Below, one piece after another: positions 53,985-62,585 of a stretch of 64,000 nt of DNA (positions are counted from its first letter, which is position 1; every line of letters begins with the position of its first letter). A model generated the notes under the pieces. That model was given only the letters and a program-made list of their open reading frames with translations. It made no database searches and was not told the DNA's origin. The stretch covers positions 434,001 through 498,000 of the forward strand of contig NZ_BSDD01000003.1 in the NCBI RefSeq assembly GCF_030268065.1, given 5' to 3'. The stretch is from Geothrix rubra. Lineage in GTDB: Bacteria > Acidobacteriota > Holophagae > Holophagales > Holophagaceae. The translations under genes were made by a program, and so were the position numbers.

Positions 53985-54068
53985 GAACACCGCCAAGACG
54001 CCAAGAACGCCAAGGAATACCAGGAAAAACCTTTTCTTTCTTGGCGCCTTGGCGTCTTGGCGGTGAAT
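53985..54068. repeat. CCAAG-type palindromic repeat, copy 2 (between sufB and sufC)
   Basis: Arms CACCGCCAAGACGCCAAG and CTTGGCGTCTTGGCGGTG are perfect complements, with further CGCCAAGA units and an A/T-rich loop between. It occupies the sufB-sufC gap inside the likely operon. It shares the arms of copies at 10417 and 57387. RNA would fold into a long stable hairpin. Confidence 0.9.
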
Positions 54069-54089
54069 CTTTTCTGTTTTGGAGTTTCG

Positions 54090-54850
<761 letters not shown>

Positions 54851-54854
<4 letters not shown>

Positions 54855-56145
54855 CGCCTGCGGTCGACGCCAGCCCGCTCTCCGACCTGCTGGCCGGGGC
54901 CCGTCCCGAGGGCTGGGAGGCCCTGCGGGCGGCCGCCGAGGCCCGCCTGGCCGGCCAGGCGCTGCCCGACACGGGCATGGAGGACTGGAAGTACCTGGAT
55001 CTCGCACTCCTGCACGGTCCCGCCTTCCGCCCGGCCGCACCGGCCGTCCCGACCACCGCCTCCGCCGACATCCAGCCCTACATCCACCCCGAGATGATGG
55101 CCACCCGCCAGGTGTTCGTGAACGGGTTCCACGCCCCCCACGCCAGCTGCGCGACCGGCCTGCCCCCCGGCGTCCGGTTCTTCCCCATCTCCGCCGCCAG
55201 CGAGGCCTGCCGCCTCCTGGGAACCCTGGGCGAGGGTGCCCCCGATTTCTTCGAGGACCTGAACACCGCGCGGTTCACGGAGGGCGCCGTCCTCCTCGTC
55301 CCCCAGAACGTCCGCGTGGAGGTGCCGCTCCACCTGCTCTTCCTCAGCCGGTCCGCGGGCGACGGAACCGTGCCCACCATGCTCCCGCGCCTGCTGGTGG
55401 CCCTGGACCGGGGCGCCGAGCTGGAGCTGGTGGAGGAGCACCACGGCGAGGGCACCTACCTGAGCTGCCCGGTGGTGGAGATCCGCGTGGCCGAGGGCGC
55501 CATCCTTCGCCACGAGCGCATCCAGCGGGAGAGCACCGAGGCCTTCCACTTCAGCGCCCTGAAGGCCGAGGTGGCCCGGGGCGGCCAGTACCACTCCCGC
55601 ACCCTGAGCTTCGGCGGGCGCCTCTCCCGGCAGCGGCCCCGCATCCGCCTGGCGGAGGGCGCCGAGGCCACCCTCGACGGCCTGGCGCTCCTGGGGGGCA
55701 ACCAGGTGGCGGACACCCACAGCTTCCTGCACCACGCCGAGCCCCACGGCACCAGCCGCCAGCTCCACAAGTGCGTGGTGGACGGGCAGGCCCGCGCCAT
55801 CTTCAACGGCCAGGTCCGCGTGGCCCCCGGGGCCCAGGTGACGGATGCCCAGCAGCAGAGCCGCAACCTGCTCCTCTCCGAGAAGGCCCGGGTGGACACC
55901 AAGCCCCAGCTGGAGATCTACGCCGACGACGTGAAGTGCAGCCATGGCGCCGCCGTGGGCCAGCTGGATCCCGACGAGCTGTTCTACCTCCAGAGCCGCG
56001 GCCTGGATCCCGAGGACGCCCGCAACCTCCTCACCTACGGCTTCGCCGCCGACCTGCTGGCCCGCATCCCCGTGGCTAGCCTCCGCCGCAGCCTGCGGCA
56101 CCTGGTCCTGGCCCGCACCCAGGCGGCCTCGCTGGGAGACCTGGC

Positions 56146-56149
<4 letters not shown>
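54851..56149 (+). CDS. sufD: Fe-S assembly protein SufD
   Basis: 432 residues. It resembles SufB in fold: EDWKYLDLALL near the N-terminus, GAELELVEEHHGEGTYLS, ARFNGQV-like ARAIFNGQVRVAPGAQVTDAQQQSRNLLLSEKARVDTKPQLEIYADDVKCSHGAAVG, and FYLQSRGLDPEDARNLLTYGF. Those segments mark SufD, which stabilises SufB-SufC and takes part in iron acquisition. Starts at a 4-bp overlap with sufC and overlaps sufS by 4 bp. Confidence 0.97.
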
Positions 56150-57381
<1,232 letters not shown>

Positions 57382-57386
57382 GAACA

Positions 57387-57469
57387 AATCACCGCCAAGA
57401 CGCCAAGAACGCCAAGCAAGGCAAAGGTGCGTTTTCTTTCTTGGCCCCTTGGCGTCTTGGCGGTGGATC
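57387..57469. repeat. CCAAG-type palindromic repeat, copy 3 (between sufS and sufU)
   Basis: Same structure as copies 1 and 2: ATCACCGCCAAGACGCCAAG pairs with CTTGGCGTCTTGGCGGTGGAT around an A/T-rich loop. It sits in the sufS-sufU gap. The sequence is almost identical in the arms to copy 2 but the loop differs, as expected for a dispersed repeat. Confidence 0.9.
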
Positions 57470-57496
57470 TTTCCTCTCCTCCCTCGGATGTATCCG

Positions 57497-57946
57497 ATGA
57501 CCGACCCCCGCGAGCTCTACCAGCAGGTGATCCTGGAGCACAACAAGAAGCCCCGGAACTTTGGGAAGCTGGAGCCCTGCACCCACCACGCGGAGGGCCA
57601 CAATCCGCTCTGCGGCGACCAGCTGGACCTGACGCTGATCGTCGAGCATGGCCTGGTCCAGGAGGTGAAGTTCCAGGGCAGCGGTTGCGCCATCGACGTG
57701 GCCAGCGCCTCCCTGATGACGCAAGCGGTGAAGGGCCGCCCCGTGGCCGAGGCCGAGGCCATGGCCGAGCAGTTCCGGGGCATGGTGCGCGGCGAGCTGG
57801 ACCCGGCCACCCAGACGCCCCTCCTCGGCAAGCTCGTCCTCTTCCAGGGCGTCAAGGACCTCCCCAGCCGGGTGAAGTGCGCCGTCCTGCCCTGGGCCAC
57901 CCTCCACGCCGCGCTCAAAGGCGAGGCCGAAGCCTCCACCGAGTAG
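57497..57946 (+). CDS. sufU: Sulfur acceptor SufU (zinc-dependent)
   Basis: 149 residues. It resembles Bacillus SufU: YQQVILEHNKKPRNFGKLEP, LCGDQLDLTL (Cys39), FQGSGCAIDVASASLMTQAVKG (Cys64) and VKCAVLPWATLHAAL (Cys128), the three zinc and sulfur-transfer Cys plus the conserved Asp of CGD. It receives persulfide from SufS. The ATG at 57497 fits family length; an ATG at 57488 is equally possible. The nfu-like gene follows 3 bp after its stop. Confidence 0.95.
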   Translation: MTDPRELYQQVILEHNKKPRNFGKLEPCTHHAEGHNPLCGDQLDLTLIVEHGLVQEVKFQGSGCAIDVASASLMTQAVKGRPVAEAEAMAEQFRGMVRGELDPATQTPLLGKLVLFQGVKDLPSRVKCAVLPWATLHAALKGEAEASTE

Positions 57947-57949
57947 CCC

Positions 57950-58507
57950 ATGCCCAAGATTGCCGAAATCGAGTACACGCCGAACCCCAACGCGGTGAAG
58001 TTCGTGCTGAAGGAGCCCGTCGCCGTGGGCTTCCCCAAGTCCTTCCCCAACGCGGAGACCGCCGAGCATGACGAGCTGGCCAAGGCCCTCTTCGCCGTGG
58101 GTCACGTCACGTCGGTCTTCATGCAGGACAAGTTCCTCACGGTGAGCAAGACCGAGGACAAGGGCTGGCCCGAGATGCTGCCCCTCCTGGCCGCGCCCAT
58201 CCGCGCCGCCGCGGGCGCGGGCGGCGCCTCCGGCGCCCCGGCCGCGCCGCGGGTCTTCAGCAAGATCGACGACGCGGACGACCCCCTGCTCAGGGACATC
58301 CGCCTGGTGCTGGAGAGCGGCATCCTGCCCGCCCTGGCGGCCGACGGCGGCGGCCTGGAGCTGGTGGGCCGCCATGAGAAGCAGGTCATGATCCGGTACA
58401 TGGGTGCCTGCGGCAGCTGCCCCGCCAGCCTCACCGGCACCCTCATGGCCATCGAGGGCATGCTCCAGAAGGAAGTGGATCCCGAGCTCGTGGTGATCTC
58501 GGTCTAG
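57950..58507 (+). CDS. Nfu-type Fe-S carrier protein
   Basis: 185 residues. The N-terminal Nfu_N domain (about 1-90) includes EYTPNPNAVKFVL and GWPEMLPLL. A linker rich in Ala/Gly (about 85-100) leads to the NifU C-terminal domain with [14 protein letters not shown], the CxxC that binds a [4Fe-4S] cluster between two subunits. It delivers clusters to target proteins. Last intact gene of the suf group; a frameshifted copy of its 3' end follows immediately. Confidence 0.95.
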   Translation: MPKIAEIEYTPNPNAVKFVLKEPVAVGFPKSFPNAETAEHDELAKALFAVGHVTSVFMQDKFLTVSKTEDKGWPEMLPLLAAPIRAAAGAGGASGAPAAPRVFSKIDDADDPLLRDIRLVLESGILPALAADGGGLELVGRHEKQVMIRYMGACGSCPASLTGTLMAIEGMLQKEVDPELVVISV

Positions 58508-58510
58508 ACT

Positions 58511-58695
58511 CCCTGGCGATGGATGGCGAGGACTGGAGTTCGTCGGCCGGCGCGAGAAGCAGGTCATGATCCGGCCGATGCTCACCTGGGGGCGCCTGCG
58601 GCAGCTGCCCCGCCAGCCTCACCGGCACTCTCATGGCCATCGAGGGCATGCTCCAGAAGGATGTCGATCCCGAGGTCGTGGTGATCTCGGTCTAG
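58511..58695 (+). pseudogene. Frameshifted duplicate of the nfu 3' end
   Basis: The sequence repeats nfu positions 58332-58507. The last about 90 nt differ in only a few bases ([19 protein letters not shown] still encoded, ending in the same ISV stop), whereas the first about 55 nt match less well. A one-base deletion and a +10 insertion (between ATGATCCGG and CCTGCGGC) put the two parts in different frames. It begins 3 bp after the nfu stop and lacks any start, so it is a remnant of tandem duplication. Confidence 0.85.
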
Positions 58696-58698
58696 CCC

Positions 58699-59205
58699 CT
58701 ACTTCCCGCCCTCCGGCGGCTTTCCGACCAGCTCGGTGAGGGCCCGGCTCGTGGCGTCCTCGGCGTTGTCCGAGAAGGTCAGGTCCCATTTCCACGCGTG
58801 ATGCCGGCGGATGAGGTGGGCCCGGCCCCGGAAGGTCACCTTCTGCCCCCGCAGGGTGATCGTGCAGGACGTCGGCAGGGTGGCATAGTCCCCGCGGATC
58901 TCGGCTTCGCCCACGGCCACGTCTGACATGCCCCCGAACACCTCGTCCACGGCCGCCTGGTTCCTGCCGATCCCCTTGCGCACGTCGGCGGCGAAGTCCT
59001 CCGCACGGGGCGGAAGGCCGTCCGTCGCGCCTTCGGAAAGGGCCACGGTGGCGTAGAGGGCCACCCAGTCCTGCCGCTGGAGGATCTTGAACACGGCGAG
59101 GGCCGTCTGCCGGGCCTCGGGGGCCCCGGCGGAGGGACCCGCCTGGGCGAAGGCACCCGCCCCCGCCAGGCACAGCATGATCAGGACCCTGCGAATGCCG
59201 ACCAC
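58699..59205 (-). CDS. Secreted protein of unknown function
   Basis: 168 residues with GTG start (GGAGG upstream at 5 bp). A signal peptide (RRVLIMLCLAGAGAFAQAG) is followed by ARQTALAVFKILQRQDWVALYATVAL, DVRKGIGRNQAAVDEVFGGM and a beta-rich tail ending in a WDLTFSDNAEDATSRALTELVGK helix. It resembles periplasmic DUF-type domains related to nuclear-transport-factor-like folds in outline, but no exact family is claimed. 29 bp downstream of the NRDE gene on the same strand. Confidence 0.65.
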   Translation of the reverse strand: MVGIRRVLIMLCLAGAGAFAQAGPSAGAPEARQTALAVFKILQRQDWVALYATVALSEGATDGLPPRAEDFAADVRKGIGRNQAAVDEVFGGMSDVAVGEAEIRGDYATLPTSCTITLRGQKVTFRGRAHLIRRHHAWKWDLTFSDNAEDATSRALTELVGKPPEGGK

Positions 59206-59234
59206 GGGAGCCTCCGGGAGGAATGCCTCCCAGC

Positions 59235-59999
59235 CTAGCACTCCGAGGGTGGGCCGGACCGGGGGAACGCCACCGCCGTACGCCCTTCCCGGCCGCTGGC
59301 CGTGAACCGCTGTTCGAGGACGGACACGGTCTCCCGACCCAGGCGGAGGAGGGTGGATGCCCGGGTGCCGTAGGTCGGCGTCTTCACGAAGATGGGCGAG
59401 AGGGCCCGCTCCCAGGCGAGCGGAACGCCCGTGCGGGGTAGGTGGGCCTCCTCGAAGGGGCGGTCGTCCTCCAGCAGCGCCAGCAGGGCCGCGTCGTCTC
59501 CGGGATCCACCGCCGCCAGGCGCTCCCGGAGGGCCTCGGCCTTGGGCCAGGGCTCGTCGAAGTCCCCGTTGGAGAGGACGTGGAGGCCGGGGTCGAAGGC
59601 GATCATCCGGTCGTCCCGGCTCTGGTAGCCCACCAGCTCGCCCCCATCGAAGAGGATCAGGTTGAAGGGGTTGTACCGCCCGGCTTCCCCGCGCAGGGCC
59701 GCCAGGAAGGCCCCCGCGGAAAGCTCCCCCTCCAGGAACCGCGCGGGGAGGTGGCCCCGGCTGGGCGCCTCCGGTCGCGGGGGGCCGGCCTGCCGGAAGT
59801 TCGTGATCGCCGCGCACCGCCCGTCCCTGGCCACCCCCAGCCAGGTGCCGCCGGCCCGCAGGTCCCGCCCCGCCAGAAGCCGGCCCCCCGCCCACCAGGC
59901 CAGGGGGGCCGTCGGGCGGTCGTAGGACTCGTCCCGGTTCCCCAGGAGGAGGAGCGGCTCGGCGGTCCCGGGTTCCCATCGGAAGGCGATCAGGCACAT
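59235..59999 (-). CDS. NRDE/TANGO2-family protein
   Basis: 254 residues. The protein starts MCLIAFRW, so Cys2 is at the N-terminus, and LGNRDESYDRPTAPLAWW contains the NRDE motif that names the family. TWLGVARDGRCAAITNFR, PFNLILFDGG and LSNGDFDEPWPK follow. TANGO2 and its homologues have an N-terminal nucleophile-hydrolase-like fold; the role in bacteria is unknown. The ATG lies at the edge of a 74-bp tandem repeat whose hairpin loop holds the AGGAAG ribosome site. Confidence 0.92.
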   Translation of the reverse strand: MCLIAFRWEPGTAEPLLLLGNRDESYDRPTAPLAWWAGGRLLAGRDLRAGGTWLGVARDGRCAAITNFRQAGPPRPEAPSRGHLPARFLEGELSAGAFLAALRGEAGRYNPFNLILFDGGELVGYQSRDDRMIAFDPGLHVLSNGDFDEPWPKAEALRERLAAVDPGDDAALLALLEDDRPFEEAHLPRTGVPLAWERALSPIFVKTPTYGTRASTLLRLGRETVSVLEQRFTASGREGRTAVAFPRSGPPSEC

Positions 60000-60019
60000 G
60001 CGGCACTTCCTGTGCCGCA
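59997..60019 (-). promoter_or_regulatory. Hairpin presenting the ribosome-binding site of the NRDE gene
   Basis: On the minus strand TGCGGCAC (60019-60012) and GTGCCGCA (60006-59999) form a perfect 8-bp stem with loop AGGAA. The Shine-Dalgarno AGGAAG is in the loop and 6 nt separate it from the ATG (59999), whose A is the last paired base of the stem. This arrangement is repeated in each unit of the adjacent array. Confidence 0.6.
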
Positions 60020-60311
60020 CCCTGCGGGCTTCGGCTGCGCCAAAGTGGCCCTTCGCTCCTGCTCTGGGCTCATGCGGCACTTCCTGTGCCGCACCCTGCG
60101 GGCTTCGGCTGCGCCAAAGTGGCCCTTCGCTCCTGCTCTGGGCTCATGCGGCACTTCCTGTGCCGCACCCTGCGGGCCTGGCTCGGGCTGCGCCCTCGGG
60201 CCCATGGCCCCGCCATCGGCTACGCCGATGCGGCCCTATCCCGCCTACGCGCTGCTCCGGCGAGATGGTCGGCTGCGCCAAAGTGGCCCTTCGCTCCTGC
60301 TTGGTGCTCAT
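59997..60311. repeat. 74-bp tandem repeat array between the NRDE gene and rpsA
   Basis: Units at 59997-60070 and 60071-60144 are identical 74-mers starting CATGCGGCACTTCCTGTGCC. A third unit starts at 60145, runs about 34 bases, is interrupted by about 90 bases (60179-60268, containing CATCGGC-TAC-GCCGATG) and resumes at 60269-60311 with TCGGCTGCGCCAAAGTGGCC. The 74-nt period is not a multiple of three, so each copy puts its ATG in another frame. With the following GC-rich stretch to 60454 this fills the divergent gap before rpsA. Confidence 0.85.
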
Positions 60312-60454
60312 GGGCCCATTGTGACCCGATCGGGCGGATTCCTCCGCTGGCCTCCCCGGGAGTTCCAGGGTAGTCTGTCCGTTCTGCCGGACTTCGTGTG
60401 CCGGGATTCCAGCGCACCGCCAGAGCGCGGGCGCAACCAAACGAGGTGGACTTC

Positions 60455-62215
60455 ATGTCCAAGCTAGAAGCAATCATCAGGGGCAAGGCCTCCAAGCAGA
60501 TGGGCCGCATCACCGTGCTGGACGCGGGATACGTCGAGGACGAGAGTCCGGAGGGCCAGGAGTTCATGGCAGCCCTGCAGGGCGAGACCCGGGGCCTCCG
60601 CGAGGAGGAAGTGGTCCGCGGCGTCGTCGTGGAGATCCGCGGCAAGGACGTCATCGTCGACATCGGCTACAAGGGGTCGGGCACCGTCAACCTGGACGAG
60701 TTCAACAACCCTGACGGCACGCAGGGCGTGCAGGTGGGCGACGTCGTCGAGGTCCTGCTCGAGATGCTCGAGGACGCCAACGGCAACGTGCGCCTCAGCC
60801 GCGAGCGCGCCGAGAAGATGAAGATCTGGGACGAGGTCGAGAAGGCCTTCCGCTCCAACATGACCGTGCACGGCACGGTGCTCGAGAAGGTCAAGGGCGG
60901 CCTGGCCGTGGACATCGGCATCCGCGCCTTCCTGCCCGGCAGCCAGGTGGACATGAAGCCCGTCCGCAACCTGGATCCCTACCTCGGCAAGTCCTTCGAC
61001 ATGAAGGTGATCAAGGTGAACCGCCGCCGGGGCAACATCGTGCTGTCCCGCAAGCTGTTCCTCGAGACCATCAACGCCAGCCTGAAGGAAGAGACCCTGG
61101 CGGGCCTCGAGGAAGGCAAGCTGGTCGAGGGCACCATCAAGAACATCACCGAGTACGGCGCCTTCGTGGACCTGGGCGGCGTGGACGGCCTGCTGCACAT
61201 CACCGACATGAGCTGGGGCCGCCTGAACCACCCCTCCGAGATGTTCCAGGTGGGCGACAAGGTCGAAGTGGCCGTCCTCAAGTACGACAAGGACACCGAG
61301 CGCGTCAGCCTCGGCTACAAGCAGAAGTTCCCGGATCCCTGGCTCTCCGTCGAGGAGCGCTACCCGATCCAGGCCACGGTCAAGGGCAAGGTCGTCTCCA
61401 TCACCGACTACGGCGCCTTCGTGGAGCTGGAGCCCGGCATCGAGGGCCTGGTGCACGTCTCCGAGATGAGCTGGACCAAGAAGGTCAAGTCCGCCAAGGG
61501 CATGGTCAACCTGGGCGACCAGGTCGAGGCCGTCATCCTGCAGGTGGACTCGGACAACCGGCGCATCAGCCTCGGCATGAAGCAGATCACCCCGAACCCC
61601 TGGATGGCCATCGCCGAGAAGTACCAGCCCGGCCAGATCGTCACCGGCACCGTGCGCAACATCACGGAGTTCGGCGCCTTCATCGAGCTGGAGGAGGGCA
61701 TCGACGGCCTCATCCACGTGTCCGACTTCAGCTGGACCAAGAAGATCAAGCACCCCGGCGAGATCGTGAAGAAGGGCGACAGCGTCACCGCCAAGGTCCT
61801 CAGCCTGGACCCCCTGGCCCAGCGCATGAGCCTCGGCGTGAAGCAGATGGAACCCAACGTCTGGGAGATCTTCTTCGAGAACCACAGCGTGGGCGCCGTC
61901 CTCACCGGCAAGATCGCCCGCCTGACCGACTTCGGGGCCTTCGTGGACCTGGGCGACGGCATCGAGGGCCTGGTGCACGTCTCCGAGCTCTCCCGCCGCC
62001 GCGTGGAGGACATCCAGAAGGAGTTCTCCGCCGGCCAGGAGCTCACCATGAAGATCGTGAAGCTCGATCCCACCGAGCGCCGCATCGGCCTCTCCGTCAA
62101 GCAGCTGGAGCAGGACATGGAGCGGGGCGACATGGAAGCCGCCAAGGCCCGCCAGCCCGAGTTCAAGAAGGCGACTCTGGCCGACGCCTTCAACAAGGCG
62201 GAGCGGGAAGATTAA
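60455..62215 (+). CDS. rpsA: 30S ribosomal protein S1
   Basis: 586 residues with six S1 (OB-fold) domains. Segments such as VKGKVVSITDYGAFVELEPGIEGLVHVSEMSW, NITEFGAFIELEEGIDGLIHVSDFSW and LTDFGAFVDLGDGIEGLVHVSEL are typical. S1 helps mRNA bind the 30S subunit. The ATG lies behind ACGAGG. The leader to 60312 contains no other recognisable gene. A perfect GNRA-loop hairpin terminator follows. Confidence 0.97.
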   Translation: MSKLEAIIRGKASKQMGRITVLDAGYVEDESPEGQEFMAALQGETRGLREEEVVRGVVVEIRGKDVIVDIGYKGSGTVNLDEFNNPDGTQGVQVGDVVEVLLEMLEDANGNVRLSRERAEKMKIWDEVEKAFRSNMTVHGTVLEKVKGGLAVDIGIRAFLPGSQVDMKPVRNLDPYLGKSFDMKVIKVNRRRGNIVLSRKLFLETINASLKEETLAGLEEGKLVEGTIKNITEYGAFVDLGGVDGLLHITDMSWGRLNHPSEMFQVGDKVEVAVLKYDKDTERVSLGYKQKFPDPWLSVEERYPIQATVKGKVVSITDYGAFVELEPGIEGLVHVSEMSWTKKVKSAKGMVNLGDQVEAVILQVDSDNRRISLGMKQITPNPWMAIAEKYQPGQIVTGTVRNITEFGAFIELEEGIDGLIHVSDFSWTKKIKHPGEIVKKGDSVTAKVLSLDPLAQRMSLGVKQMEPNVWEIFFENHSVGAVLTGKIARLTDFGAFVDLGDGIEGLVHVSELSRRRVEDIQKEFSAGQELTMKIVKLDPTERRIGLSVKQLEQDMERGDMEAAKARQPEFKKATLADAFNKAERED

Positions 62216-62230
62216 CCTCTCCCGATCCCA

Positions 62231-62258
62231 GACAAGGCCCCCGCAAGGGGGCCTTGTC
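62231..62258 (+). terminator. Hairpin terminator after rpsA
   Basis: GACAAGGCCCCC and GGGGGCCTTGTC form a perfect 12-bp stem with the tetraloop GCAA, 15 bp after the rpsA stop. There is no long T-tract after it. Confidence 0.75.
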
Positions 62259-62403
62259 GTGCCTGGGGTCACAACCGGACCGGACGCCTGCGGCCAAATG
62301 TTGACCTGGGAGGGATTTTTGATGCCCCTCCCCCTGGCCCCGGAGAAGCGGACGGGACGCGGGATTCCGGGCCGGGTACCCTTGCAAAGCGCCGTGAATT
62401 CTG

Positions 62404-62431
62404 TTGATGGCGCCTCGCGGCGTTGGATAAA
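62404..62431 (+). promoter_or_regulatory. Possible promoter of the pentapeptide-repeat gene
   Basis: TTGATG (62404-62409) and GATAAA (62426-62431) are spaced 16 bp. Start of transcription near 62438 would give a leader of about 150 nt. The 62259-62585 gap holds no gene; the 62492-62575 part is C-rich with a CCGGCACCCCGGGGG run. Support is from pattern only. Confidence 0.35.
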
Positions 62432-62585
62432 CTCTGACGCAAACATCGGCAGGCCAAAGCCCCTCCAGCAATGGCCGTGATCTGCCCCTTCCCCCGCCCC
62501 GGCCCCGCCGGCACCCCGGGGGTGCTGCGGGGGATTCCGCCACCAGCCACCCCGCACCCGAAGCCCGTCACCCAAAGGAAGCTCC

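Noticed and set aside
53977-54089. N-terminal extension of sufC through the intergenic palindrome (HRQDAKNAK-like peptide)
   Set aside because: The extension translates a dispersed palindromic repeat, and SufC begins naturally at MLSIKNL with a ribosome site before it.
58511-58695. A second functional Nfu protein
   Set aside because: There is no start codon with a ribosome site and the homologous parts are in different frames, so no continuous Nfu domain can be made.
59997-60311. CRISPR array
   Set aside because: The 74-bp units are directly adjacent without unique spacers, and no cas gene is near.
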